Notes: a model not told the origin generated them from the sequence alone. A stretch of 64,000 nt of DNA from Leptodactylus fallax (GCA_947044405.1 CAMRHE010000054.1:8199501-8263500); one strand, 5' to 3'; positions 42,899 through 54,004 are shown, counted from the first letter of the stretch. Numbers and translations: made by a program.

Positions 42899-43865
42899 AT
42901 GGTGAGTTTGCACACTTTCGAGCACATTTCCGCAGTTAAGAACTATAGAAATGATCCCTGAAAGTATAGAAGACCAAAGAGCTGTGGAAGGACACCAGAA
43001 ACAAAATTGTAGATCTGCACAAGACTGGGAAGACTGAATCTGCAATAGACAAGTAGCTTGGTGTGAAGAAATCAACTGTGGGAGTAATAATTAGAAAATG
43101 GAAGACATACAAGACCACTGATAATCTCCCTCGATCAGGGGCTCCACACAAGATCTCACCCCGGGAGGTCAAAATGATCACAAGAATGGTGAGCAAAAAT
43201 CCCAGAACCACACGGGATCACCTAGTGAATGACCTGCAGAAAGTTGGGACTAACGTAACAAAGGTTACCGTCAGTAACACACTACGCCGCCAGGGACTCA
43301 GATCCTGCAGTGCCAGACGTGTCCCCTGTTTAAGCCAGTACATATCCGGACCCGTCTGTAGTTTGCTAGAGAGCATTTGGATGTTCCAGAAGAGTATTGG
43401 GAGAATGTCATATGGTCAGATAAAACCAAAGTAGAACTGTTTGGTAGAAACACAACTCGTCGTGTTTGGAGGAGAGTGATTACTGAGTTGCATCCAAAGA
43501 ACACCATACCTACAGTGAAGCATGGGGGTGGCAACATCATGCTTTGGGGCGATTTCTCTGCAAAGGGACCAGGACGACTGATCCATGTACATGAAAGAAT
43601 GAATACGGCCATGTATTGTGAGATTTTGAGTGCAAACCTGGAGTGGCCTAGCCAGTCTCCAGATCTCAACCCCATAGAAAACCTTTGGAGGGAGTTGAAA
43701 GTCCGTGTTGCCCAGCGACAGCCCCAAAACATCACTGCTCTAGAGGAGATCTGCATGGAGGAATGGGCCAACATACCAGTAACAGTGTGTGCCAACCTTA
43801 TGAAGCCTTACAGAAAATGTTTCACCTCTGTCATTGCCAACAAAGGATATATAACAAAGTATTGA
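42899..43865 (+). pseudogene. Family D transposase, copy 3 (second Asp deleted)
   Basis: ATG at 42899 is followed after two codons by a 65-base insertion, then [18 protein letters not shown] resumes. A TAG replaces Gln in GKQLG near 43053. The middle reads [16 protein letters not shown] and continues to [14 protein letters not shown], with a frameshift near 43324. The last part (43377-43865) is open. WSDKTKVE holds the first Asp but the following Glu is Lys. An in-frame 120-base deletion at a CCT microhomology removes the FQHDNDP block and second Asp. [11 protein letters not shown] is intact. It ends ITKY at 43865. Confidence 0.9.
42902..42969 (+). other. Intron-like insertion (GTGAGT...TATAG) in copy 3
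   Basis: Relative to copies 1 and 2, 65 bases are inserted after ATGGTG. Taken as a 68-base block from GTGAGT at 42902 to TATAG at 42969, its removal joins ATG to AAGACC in frame. The block matches a 5' splice consensus and ends in AG. It is short for a vertebrate intron and lacks a good pyrimidine tract (CCCTGAAAGTATAG), so chance resemblance is likely. Confidence 0.4.
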
Positions 43866-44081
43866 GGTGAACTTTAGTTTTTGACCAAATACTTATTTTC
43901 CACCATAATTTGCAAATAAATTCTTTAAAAATCAGACAAGGTGATTTTAAGGATTTGTTTTCTCATTTTGTCTCTCATAGTTGAGGTCTACCTATGATGA
44001 CAATTACAGGCCTCTCTCATCTTTTTAAGTGGGAGAACTTGCACAATTGGTGGCTGACTAAATACTTTTTTCCCCACTGTA

Positions 44082-44170
44082 TATTGCTGCTCAAAAATTG
44101 TATTGTTCTTTTTTATGTGCTCCATAGCTTTGGTAATCATTAGATGATGATGATGTTCAAGAAACATTTT
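44082..44170. other. Short intronic spacer
   Basis: Between family D copy 3 and the first of two adjacent MITEs. Nothing is recognised. Confidence 0.4.
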
Positions 44171-44420
44171 AAGGCTAAAGCCCCATGTAGTGAAACACAG
44201 TGTTTTGGGGAAACGCTTGAGATTCTGCAGCAAAAACTAGAATGCTGTGTTTTTCAAAAATGCATGCATTTTTGAAAACTCAGCTCTTCTGCTGATTTTT
44301 TTGTCCACAATGTGTAGATAAGATTATCTAAACTCTTATTCGCTTTTCTGGTACTCATTCACTTTGCTGGTTTACACAGCAGCCAAAAACCATACATTTC
44401 CGCAACGTAGTGCCTTAGCC
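44171..44420. mobile_element. hAT-type MITE, first of an adjacent pair
   Basis: Left end AAGGCTAAAGCCCCATGTAG and right end CGCAACGTAGTGCCTTAGCC are inverted repeats. The interior includes GAAACACAGTGTTTTGGGGA and AAAACTCAGCTCTTC. Confidence 0.75.
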
Positions 44421-44774
44421 TAAGGCTAAGACCCTATGTAGTTAATCATAGCTATAAAATGCATTTGGAGAAAAAACTTTTTTTACGCAATGTTTTTAAT
44501 TGTGTTTTAGTGTGTGGTTTTTCTATCCTTATTAAATCTATAGCGAAATGCTTGCATTTCTGCAGCTAAAACTGACATGCTGTTTTTTTCAAAAACACAT
44601 GTATTTTTTAAAACGCAGCTTTTTCACAGCTCTTTTTTTCCTCAATGTATGGATGAGATTAACCATAATCTTATTCACTTTGCTGGTACTGTAAACTGCA
44701 GCGTTTTTCTCCTCTGTGTTTCAGCAGAAGCCAAAAATGCTGCATTTCCACAACATGAGGTTTTAGCCTCAAGG
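44421..44774. mobile_element. hAT-type MITE, second of an adjacent pair
   Basis: Begins TAAGGCTAAGACCCTATGTA directly after the first MITE and ends CACAACATGAGGTTTTAGCC. It shares the interior AAAACGCAGCTTTT and TTTCAAAAACACATG with the first. Two copies back to back suggest insertion into the end of an existing copy or at a shared target. Confidence 0.75.
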
Positions 44775-44792
44775 GGTTTTCCAGTATTAAAG

Positions 44793-45045
44793 GGGTTGCC
44801 CAGGCAATAATATACAACTCTTTTAACTTTTAAATCATCCGGGGGCATTGAAAAAAAAAAATGCATACTCACCTGTCCCCGATGCTCTGGTGTCCTGATA
44901 TATACTGATTGGGAGCCATTGGAGGTCATTATACTGTATGTGGACCACTGAGGAGGCATTATGCTGTGAAAGAGCATTGTACTGTGTGTGGGAAACAGGA
45001 AGGCACTGTACTGTGTAAGGTTCACTGAGGGGCATTTTATTTTTT
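44793..45045. repeat. Composite repeat fragment with 31-bp-like units
   Basis: AAGGGGTTGCCCAGGCAATA leads into GCATACTCACCTGTCCCCGA, as in the modules at 48045-48165 and 61010-61140. Degenerate units of the CATTATACTGTGTG...GGAGGCAT type follow, about three of them. A hairpin-free, decayed member of the minisatellite-bearing family. Confidence 0.5.
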
Positions 45046-45550
45046 TGTAAAAAGAAAGAACCACCAATTGGATGAACCACAGGCTGCCTGTTCTGCCATG
45101 TCTGTGGGCAGCATAGACCTTAATGGGTGTTAATATCAACATCATGTCAATAGCTGACAGGGACTACATTATCAGACATCACAGATCAGGATCAGTCAAC
45201 AATGTTAATAGCAACAAGAACTTTGGGTTATGGGTTTTCAATTGAAAAATTGACAATTTCTTGTGACATGGCAGCTAAAATGAAACTTGAGAATGTGTTT
45301 GTAAGGAAATACACAGCTCCTTGTGACTGCTGCTTGGTTGGCCAAAAAAGTTTATCCATATTAGGTTTCTGCAGCAGGGTAATATTAGGTGATACCCACC
45401 CAGTTTATTACAGAGCTGCAATGCTGTTTGGGCAGTTGGGTAGCAGACAGATAAAAGAGTAGCAGTGCCATACAAGAGGTAAAGCTAATCATGCAACCAC
45501 TTCAGCTAACATCATTTAATATAAGTTTTTCTATTAATTGTTTTTTATGA
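45046..45550. other. Intronic sequence, nothing recognised
   Basis: Open frames of 60-86 codons occur on both strands but neither carries a motif or splice-bounded context that I can support as a gene. Confidence 0.4.
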
Positions 45551-45660
45551 TATACTGTATTTTTCAGACAATAAGATGCTGACTATAAGACACACCTAAA
45601 GGTTTGGTTATAAAAAATTAGGAAAAATTATTTCATAATAAATTTAACCTTTCCCCATGG
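45551..45660. repeat. DNA transposon terminal fragment (ACTGTATTTTTCAG type)
   Basis: TACTGTATTTTTCAGACAAT, then AAGATGCTGACTATAAGACA and CACCTAAAGGTTT, follow a terminal pattern (CGGACTATAAGACGCAC) found at the ends of a widespread vertebrate non-autonomous element. The opposite end is not seen. Confidence 0.5.
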
Positions 45661-45789
45661 TTAAATGAAGTGGATCAATGCCACTAACTGGTATGCTAGG
45701 GAAGATAAAGGGGGATATTAGTTATCAATTAAGGTGCACATCCACATAGTACCATTAGTGACCTCCACATGGTATAAAGTTCTGTTGGT

Positions 45790-46236
45790 CTCTCCACACA
45801 ATATAACGGGGAATTATACTGTGGGGGAGCATTAAGGAGAATTGTTCTGTGTAGGGGGCACTAATGTAGCATTATACTGTGTAGGGCACATTAATAGGAC
45901 CAGTGTTGGACTGAAAGGCCTAGGCTCCACCAGAGGAACTTGTTCTGGGGGCCCCCACAGTATAATAGGCTCCCCACAGTGCCCCCCAGTATAATGCTCC
46001 ACAATGGTCCTATACATTATAATATGCTCTCCAGAGCCCATCCCCTACCACAGTATAATGTTTCACAGTGACTCCAACACCATATAATATACTCCCAAGA
46101 GGGACCGCCCCAGAATAATACTCCACAGTGTCCTCACACTGTATAATATACTCCGCGGAAGCCCGACACAATATAATAGGCTCCCCACACTGCCACCCCC
46201 AGTATAATGCTCCATAATCGCCCCACACAGTATAAT
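45790..46236. repeat. 31-bp minisatellite array, degenerate, left part
   Basis: Units such as CACAGTATAATAGGCTCCCC, ACAGTGCCCCCCAGTATAAT and GCTCCACA repeat with drift, both as AGTATAAT-GCTCC and, at the far left, in the opposite sense (ATTATACTGTG). The Tc1 element H at 46238-47746 splits the array. Confidence 0.8.
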
Positions 46237-46237
46237 A

Positions 46238-47746
46238 CAGTGAGTACGGAAAGTATTCAGACCCCTTTAAATTTTTCACTCTTTGTTTCATTGCAGCCAT
46301 TTGCTAAAAGCAAAAAAATTCATTTTATTTTTCATTAATGTATACTCAGCACCCCATCTTGACAGAAAAAAACAGAAATGTAGATATTTTTGAAAATTTA
46401 TTAAAAAAGAAAAACTGAAATATCACATGGTCATAAGTATTCAGATCCTTTGTTGTGACACTCACATTTAACTCACATACTGTCCATTTCCTTCTGATCC
46501 TCCTTGAGATGGTTCTACTCCTCCATTGGAGTCCAGTTGTGTTTAATTAAACTGATTGGACTTGATTAGGAAAGGCACACACCTGTCTATATAAGACCTC
46601 ACAGCTCACAGTGCATGTCAGAGCAAATAAGAATCATGAGGTCAAAGGAACTGCCCAAGGATCTCAGAGACAGAATTGTGGCAAGGCACAGATCTAGCCA
46701 AGGTTAAAAAAGAATTTCTGCACTCAAGGCTCCTAAGAGCACAGTGGCTTCCATAATCCTTAAATGGAAAAAGTTTGGGACGGCCAGAACTCTTCTTAGA
46801 CCTGGCCACCCACCAAAACTGAGCCCTCCACCAGTCGGGGCTTTATGGCAGAGTTGCTCGAAGGAAGCCTCTCCACAGTACAAGACATATGAAAGCCCGC
46901 ATAGAGTTTGCCAAAAAACACATGAAGGACTCCCAGACTATGAGAAATAAAATTCTCTGGTCTGATGAGACGAAGATTGAACTTTCTGGCGTTAATTCTA
47001 AGCGGTATGTGTGGAGAAAACCAGGCACTGCTCATGACCTGCCTAATACAATCCCAACAGTGAAACATGGTGGTGGCAGCATCATGCTATGGGGGTGTTT
47101 TTCAGCTGCAGGGACAGGACGACTGGTTGCAATTGAAAGAAAGATGAATGCGGCCAAGTACAGAAATATCCTGGAAGAAAACCTCTTCCAGAGTGCTCTG
47201 GACCTCAGACTGGGCCGAAGGTTCACTTTCCAACAAGACAATGACCCTAAGCATACAGCTAAAATAACAAAGGAGTGACTTCGGAACAACTCTGTGACCA
47301 TTCTTGACTGGCCCAGCCAGAGTCCTGACCTCGACCCAATTGAGCATTTCTGGAGAGACCTGAAAATGGCTGTCCACCAACGTTCACCATCCAACCTGAT
47401 GGAACTGGAGAGGATCTGCAAGGAAGAATGGCAGAGGATCCCTAAATCCAGATGTGAAAAACTTGTTGCATCATTCCCAAGAAGACTCATGGCTGTACTA
47501 GCTCAAAAGTGTACTTCTACTCAATACTGAGCAAAGGGTCTGCATACTTATGACCATGTGATATTTCAGTTTTTCTTTTTTAATAAATTTGCAAAAATAT
47601 CTACATTTCTGATTTTTTCTGTCAAGATGGGGTGCTGAGTGTACATTAATGAGAAATAAAATGAACTTTTTTGCTTTTAGCAAATGGCTGCAATGAAACA
47701 AAGAGTGAAAAATTTAAAGTGGTCTGAATACTTTCCGTACCCACTG
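46238..47746 (+). mobile_element. Tc1-like element family H, inserted in minisatellite
   Basis: CAGTGAGTACGGAAAGTATT at 46238 and the complement at 47746 (AATACTTTCCGTACCCACTG), flanked by TA (46236-46237, 47747-47748). The length is 1509 bases. The inverted repeats continue through ATTTTTCACTCTTTGTTTCA, CATTTGCTAAAAGCAAAAAA and further, over 150 bases. The 31-bp array resumes directly on the right. Confidence 0.95.
46636..47530 (+). pseudogene. Family H transposase, broken
   Basis: ATG at 46636 reads MRSKELPKDLRDRIVARHRS, then TAA for the Tyr of GQGYKR near 46705. IILKWKKFGTARTLLRPGHP is followed by a large deletion and frameshift within the DNA-binding half, then [20 protein letters not shown]. 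From 46889 the frame is open: [16 protein letters not shown] (first Asp), [33 protein letters not shown] (second Asp), then TGA for Trp at 47276-47278. After it: [15 protein letters not shown] (Glu; 34 residues between) and the end TSTQY at 47530. Three or more lesions make it inactive. Confidence 0.9.
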
Positions 47747-47748
47747 TA

Positions 47749-47965
47749 TGCTCCCATAAAAGACCCCCAGTATAATGCTCCACAGTGCCCCGCACAATAT
47801 AATATACTCCTCAGCAGCCCCACACAGTATAATAGGCTTCCCACAATACACCCCAAGGATAATGCACCACAGTGGCCCCACACAATATAATATGCTCCCC
47901 AGAGGGTCCCCCACTATAATGCTTCACAGCGGCCCCACACAGTAAAAAATTCTCCTAAGAGCCTC
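47749..47965. repeat. 31-bp minisatellite array, right part
   Basis: Continuation of 45790-46236 beyond Tc1 H: GCTCCACAGTGCCCCGCACA, ATATAATATACTCC, CCACACAGTATAATAGGCTT and similar units, about seven. Confidence 0.85.
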
Positions 47966-48044
47966 GAGCCGCATCAGGTGAACCCCTCAAAATTCACTTT
48001 GTCAAATATTTGTGAGGTTCGGCCCTCTTGTACATTTCGATGCT

Positions 48045-48165
48045 ATTATTAAACTCTGAGGTCTCTTCAGACGCCACAGTACTGTATAATAAGTAGAGGC
48101 CCAGTGAGGTGCTAGAAAATAATAAACAGTTATACTCACCTTCCCTTCCCTTTCCTGGGCATCCT
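48045..48165. repeat. Composite module: hairpin, GGCCCAG block, TACTCACC block
   Basis: ATTAAACTCTGAGGTCTCTT and AGACGCCACAGTACTGTATA form an imperfect hairpin. AGAGGCCCAGTGAGGTG, AAATAATAAACAGTTATACT and CACCTTCCCTTCCCTTTCC follow. The same order occurs at 61010-61140 and, partly, at 11625-11720 (CGGCGGCCCAGGGGAGGTG). Confidence 0.75.
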
Positions 48166-50636
48166 TGTGCTGCTCTGCTGTCTCCGCCATCTTCCTCCAA
48201 AGGCTGACGTCACAAGTCTCCCCCCCCCCACACACACAGTATAATGCTCTTTATTGTCCCCCCACATACAGACTCTTACCTTTTGACCGCTGTCTTTTAG
48301 CATTAATGCATTATTACAACAGCAGCAGAGATTGGAATTTTCCCCTGGTGCCTGCACAAGTTGTATAGGCAGCAAGGATGATTGCTGATCCCTGCTGCAG
48401 TAATAGTCATTTATTCTTGCTAAAGAACAGTGGTCAGGACGAGCGTAGTCTCTCCTAGCCGCTTTGATTATGGAGGCCAGGGTCTGGACAAATGGCAGCC
48501 ACAGTCCCTGATCACACCGCCAGTTAATTTATCCTCTCTCTGCCCTAAACTTATCTGACAGATCAGTGAGGGACAGGAAGGGAGAGCTGTGTTTCTTCCG
48601 ATCATAAAGCAACAAGTCATCGGGGTCTGGCACTGCTGGACCCTGCTGACTTTGGAATACAAGACACAGGAACTTTTTATCAAGGTTTTCCTTGCAGGCT
48701 GAAAAACTTAAAAAGTCTAATTTTTTGCGCTAAAAAAATGATTTTGTTCATGGATTGTATGCCAGTTTTCTGTCACTGTAGTGTATATTCTTCTAGACAT
48801 TCCTTAGGAAAGTGGTAAAGTATGATTCATATAGAGCCATTATTATCTTAATCATTCCAACCCTCTGTAATGGGTTCCCACTGTAGAGCAGCTGAGCTCT
48901 GATGACATCATAAACAGAAGCCTATACTGCAGGAGACAAAACCTTAGAGTTCTACTTCCATCATTAGTAGTTTGCTCTGTCTGGGAAAGTCAATGGAAGC
49001 CATAGAAAAATATACTAGAGAATCTATACTATTGTTTTCTATACAGCTATGGTATTTATGATTGAGGTACATTTTAGGAGAAAGGATGCAAATGTTTGCA
49101 TTTAATGCTGACATACAGGTATGGTTTAACTAATAATATCATATATTCAAATTGTTCCCGATAATTTTCCCTGTTCTGTCATGAAATGAAACAAACTTAT
49201 CTATATTGCCTTTCTTTCTACATTTTATATTCTCATTCCCTAACATCATCTCTTGTTATTCCGATAATGCAATGCAAATAATATGCATCAACTAGCTGCT
49301 CATTTTATTACCCATGTGTTATATTATGGTGCATTGTGCACCTTAGAGTAGCTTTATACCTTCCCTTTTGTAATTGCCCTATAATTGCATAAACAAGTAT
49401 TAAATATTCCTGTCATTTCAATGCATTATATTACATTAAATCTTTGGCCTTCCTGGTGCTTTGTTTCTTAGTTCTTAATCATTCTGCTTCCCCAGTCTTT
49501 ATTTCCAACTCTGCGTTGTTATGCTTCATTCAATTACTATTCATTTAGGAGCTGGAAATAATTTTCATATCAATGAAAGAGAAAATTACTGACAATTAAA
49601 ATGTCGGGCACTGAATGGAATTTGACTAATGTTACTAAATAAATAAAGAACACACTTGTTTCTATCGTCTGCTGTCTGTATTACTAAAATAAATGTCTGT
49701 TGCTCTGGTTCTTGTCAAGGTAGCTTTATCAAGTAACCCTATTAATTATGAACCTGCCTTGCCAAATGGTATGTTCACATTCTAGTAGTTTCTGCTCAGT
49801 ATGACCATCAGTTACTCAAAATATGTTCTCATTCCTTTACATTAGATTGTCTTCCCTGTGTGGTATAATAGGATATCCATTACCCACTGAAAAGGCTTTT
49901 AAATTGAATGATACTTATTCCATTACCAGGGAGAATTTAGCACCACGAAATATCAGATGAAATCAAAATAAAGTACAAAACTTTGTAGTCAGCAATGTAA
50001 AAAAAAAAAGAAATAGAAAAGCTACAATGGAAAGGGAACTAAATATCTTACAATTAGACCAAGACAGTAAAGAGGTTTTCCCATATCAGAGTTTTACTTG
50101 TCTCTCTGTCTTTTTTGCTCTCTACTTCCTTGTTTTTCAGCTCAAGCCAGTAGCATGCTCGTGATTGTTGTAAACTTTGCAGTTATAACAAAGATAACAG
50201 AGAAACTATTCTAGTCCTTATCAGGACTCAGCATCTAAAAGCTGTATACAGAGAAAGGGAAAGGAGAGAATATAGGTGGCCCGGGAAAGGGTACTGACTC
50301 ATAAGCCCAACCAGAGAGGTGATCTGTGACCTAGGCAATGAGGAGGAATACAGAGCAGTATCTGGCAAACAAAGTAATACAGATAAAGAAATGTATCAGG
50401 TGAAATACTTCAGTTAGGTTAAGCTACAAATTTCAATATGATCCTGGAGATGGGAATACTAAATTAACATTTACATCACCAAAACAATTGTCTCCTGAGT
50501 TTGGTAATAGCCAATCACCAAATGCCAGTAAGGCACCAATTTCCCATCACACCAGTTTACCACTTTAGTGACAATAATAAAGATACATTTTTAATTGGTA
50601 ACATGGTGTGAAGTTAAAGGAAAATGCAGTAGGTGG
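48166..50636. other. Long apparently unique intronic stretch
   Basis: A C-run and CA dinucleotides lie at 48220-48238. Beyond about 48700 the sequence is AT-rich and free of recognised element ends. No splice-bounded exon was found. The part around 49500-49660 is even in composition and could be conserved non-coding DNA, which I cannot test. Confidence 0.5.
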
Positions 50637-50960
50637 TCCAGCATGTTGGCTCAGTGATTAGCACTGTAGCTTTGCAGCGCTGGAATCCTGGACTTGAATC
50701 CAACCAAGGACAACATCTGCATGTAGTTTGTATGTTTCTCCATCTTTGCGTGGGTTTCTTCTGGATACTCCAGATTTCTTACACGTGCCAAAAATGTACT
50801 TATAGGTAAATTGGCTTCCTGTAAAACAACCAACTCTTGTGGGTGTTGATGAGCACATGTGCAGCATCTACTAAATTCCCTACTCCACAACACTCCTTGC
50901 GCTTTGCGTCCACGTGAGAAAAGCACATTACAAATGTTTGTCATTGGTCCACAAGCATAT
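50637..50960 (+). mobile_element. tRNA-headed SINE copy
   Basis: The head TTGGCTCAGTGATTAGCACT resembles a Pol III A box (TGGCTCAGTGG), and GACTTGAATCC at 50693 the B box (GGTTCGAATCC). The body has ACCAAGGACAACATCTGCAT, GTTTGTATGTTTCTCC and GCGTGGGTTTCTTCTGG, standard for a SINE widespread in frogs and fish. The 3' part (after about 50810) diverges from the family and may be a different sequence. The minus-strand open frame here is incidental. Confidence 0.82.
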
Positions 50961-51184
50961 GAGAATTTTGTCAAAGTTCACAATTACTTTTTTAACTCTT
51001 TTAGGACCAGCCTATTTTTGATCTTTCAAATTAAGTTTTTTTTTTTTTTTTTTCATTGTTACCTTAACTTTTTGGTTTCTTTTTTGGCAGAGAAGCATTA
51101 GGGTTTTTTATTTATTTATTTATTTTTGCAGATAAGTTGTATTTTTGAATGGCTCCATTTAGCGGAACGTAAAACTTATTGAAC

Positions 51185-51345
51185 TTTTATTAAAAAGGAT
51201 TTCCAGGCTTAATAATTGATAATCTATTCTTACAATAGTTGATCAGTTGAAGATCAGTGGGGGTTCAACACCTGAAACCCCGGCTGATTAGCTGTTTGAA
51301 GAGCTTAAAACATATAAACTTCATGCACATGTGGCACTTATAGAA
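51185..51345. repeat. Dispersed repeat (GATCAGTGGGGGTTCAACACC type)
   Basis: GATCAGTGGGGGTTCAACAC followed by CTGAAACCCCGGCTGATTAG and CTGTTTGAAGAG. A related copy at 54005-54300 has GATGACCTATCCACAGGATA and TCAGTGTCAAACACCTGAA. This is a known type of amphibian repeat; class not assigned. Confidence 0.65.
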
Positions 51346-51360
51346 CTCCAGCACTGCAAA

Positions 51361-51413
51361 ATATTATTATTATTAATAATAACCATAAGCCCCCACCCTG
51401 GTCATTGAACTCA

Positions 51414-51447
<34 letters not shown>
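51361..51447 (+). repeat. ATT/TTA microsatellites
   Basis: ATTATTATTATTAATAATAA at about 51361 and a run of about ten TTA units at 51417-51446. Confidence 0.92.
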
Positions 51448-51448
<1 letters not shown>

Positions 51449-51449
51449 G

Positions 51450-54004
51450 TGTTTTTTACTTAGGAAAACTTGGAAAAGTAGTTTAATGGTGACATTAGTG
51501 AGGGGGCATGTAACTAACTTTTAACAGAAATAAATGTAGCAGCTGGCATCCTGGGACAAGAACTAAAATTATGAAAAGAAAATTTTAAACAAACAAAAAA
51601 TGTTGTTTTTTTTTTTTAACCATAAGTTTTTGTTAACATGGCTTTTTATTTGGCAAGCTAGTGTAGTAGTTTCTCTTTCCTTCACTCAATAGTTAATTTA
51701 CTCTGGTGTATAGCAGTCTGTAGTCTGTTAAGTGGCTGCTGACTTAACATTTTGCTGGATAGAGAAAAAACATTGGTCATGACTTTTTCCTTAAACTCCT
51801 AATATGTCACTATTTTATTAATATGCCCAGCATCATATAAAATTACTACAAGCATCCTTTTCACCTATGATGATTTGTACATGGAGCCTATGCTGCTAAT
51901 TTTGCTAACTTGTGAACAGACTTTAAAGTCAGTGAAGCTTAATAACTGGATCTTTCCTTTAATGAAGCAAGATCCTTATATTTTAACACTCATTCAGAAA
52001 ACCAATTAACTCTAGCTCTATTGAACAACTTGAACAGGAAATAAATCAAGTGTTAAAATATTGGTGAAGAGCCAGGCTTTCTGTAATTAGGTTACTGATG
52101 TAGCCAAAGCTGCCTCCGACATGCTCATGTAGAGTGACAGCTTCGACTGTCTAAAGCAATTAGAATTTATTTCTCTGGCTACATTGGTGAAAGCTGAACA
52201 GTGAAAACACAATACAATTACCTTACAATTTTTTTGGCCTTTTACTGTGACATATTTCAGATACATTCTAAATCTTGGCTCTTAAACGTCACACTACATT
52301 GCACTGGCAGTATCAGTTGCTAAGTTAAGAAGATTTTAAAATGGTGCGCTCTGTCTGAATTACAGGGAAGGTTTGACATACAGTGTTGTAATACAGCAGT
52401 CTAGAGACAATTAAAGAAGTATTCTGGTAATAAGTTATTACCTACAGACTTAATGCAGAATAACTGCTATCTAAGTTGTGGTTCAACCATTCAGGTTTCT
52501 ACTGATTATGAGAACAGGGGTCCTGATTCTGAGAATGGAGCCGTTATCGCACATGGTATAGGTCTGTGGATCTGCTAGAGATTGCTGAGTACTGTGCTTG
52601 CTTTCTCTTCAGAAGATCTCTATAGATTAATAGACTGGCAGAGTGCATGAACAACCATCACTCCATCAAACAAGGGCACTCAGGTTCCTTGTTCTCCTGA
52701 AAGGTGGGGATCCCAGTGGTTTAATACTATGCAGTTTAGGAATAACTTGTTATAACTAGAATACCCTTTGTTGCAACACCTCTTTTACATTTTAAGATAT
52801 AGTAGTATGAACTACATTTACATTACAGTGATATAGTCTGATACAAAAATATGGGTCATTAAATAATTTATCTTTTTATTTCTTTATATTTATTATTTTT
52901 TATTTCTTTTATTATTTTAGCTTATTATTGCAAATTATTTTTCTTAAATGTGTACTTCAAGATTGGATCTCAGTTGTCTTAATGACACTACGTAAACTGT
53001 AAAAGTCCATGTGTTGTTGTTAAAAAGATGTCCTCATCTCAGTGTTTCAACTGTAACCTGCGAACTCACCCCAACTCACATTCTGCAGATTTATTGTAGA
53101 GGTTACTGAGCCTGAAAAGCAGTTCCATTTATCTGAATTTAATGGTTTTCATTGTATGAATGAGTATCTTCACATTCTGTATAAAAGACTAAGCTTTGAT
53201 TGTTAATAGTATATCCTATTAATGTTATAGTACATAGTCCTTTCATATATAAGAAAGAGTCCCAATATGAATTTTTATTTCCTAGACAACTAACTAGCAT
53301 GTCATCCAAAACTATTAATATTAATTAATCTTCTTAAAAAGTACTGTATATGTAATGGCTCTTCATATGTACAATGCATTTCATATTTATAGGTTACATA
53401 TAATTTTTTATATAGGTTACATTATATGCTTTATTCATCTACTTTAGTAAACTTAAAGTTTGAATTCTTATGTGGTTTATGTGTTTATATAAATATGAAC
53501 ATTATAAAGATTATCCTTGGATATGTTTCCATAAGTTTAATGAGGATCTTTCTCCAGATTTCACTACAAACTGCATATATTATTAAACAGATTATTTAGA
53601 CATGATAAAGCTATATAATCCTTTTTGGGCAATTCCCTGCCTAATATTAACATAAGCATTTTATGACTAAAGCTACAGAGTGAAAACTCATGAGTCCAGT
53701 GTTTTCACAAGCTAAATACAATCCCCCCACCAATAATTGATACGTTACTCTCAGTGTACCTCCACCCCTGATACGGCTGATCAGTACAAGCTGCAGTTTT
53801 CTGCAGGTAGAAGCTGTAATTCCAAACTAAAACTGCTGCAGGAAGATTCTCTCTTACTGCAAAACCAGGGAGAATGTAGCTTGTACCGCATTGTGTGAGA
53901 TTTCAGCACCAGTAGCGGGCAGGAGTGACTCTGAAAGCACTCTGTCAGTTAGGCTAGGTGGGCAGAGATTGAGTATAGCTCATTAATGCAATAGACTTGT
54001 AAAC
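51450..54004. other. Long apparently unique intronic stretch
   Basis: No recognised transposon ends or exons. The part at 51960-52230 has mixed composition with several homeodomain-type sites (TTAATTAG-like, AATTAG, TAATTA) and no repeat signature. A weak inverted pair (CTGCAGTTTTCTGCAG and nearby) lies at about 53795. Confidence 0.45.

Larger units (their letters stand above)
42534..44079 (+). mobile_element. Tc1-like element family D, copy 3
   Basis: CAGTGGAGAAAAAAAGTATT at 42534 and the end TTTTTTCCCCACTG at 44079 lie between TA pairs (42532-42533, 44080-44081). The length is 1546 bases, with subterminal sequence as in copies 1 and 2. Confidence 0.95.

Noticed and set aside
45202..45475. 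86-codon plus-strand and 66-codon minus-strand frames
   Set aside because: No motif, no splice-bounded context and overlapping in opposite directions, so likely chance.
50651..50974. 107-codon minus-strand frame
   Set aside because: It overlaps the tRNA-headed SINE and reads its complement. No independent support.
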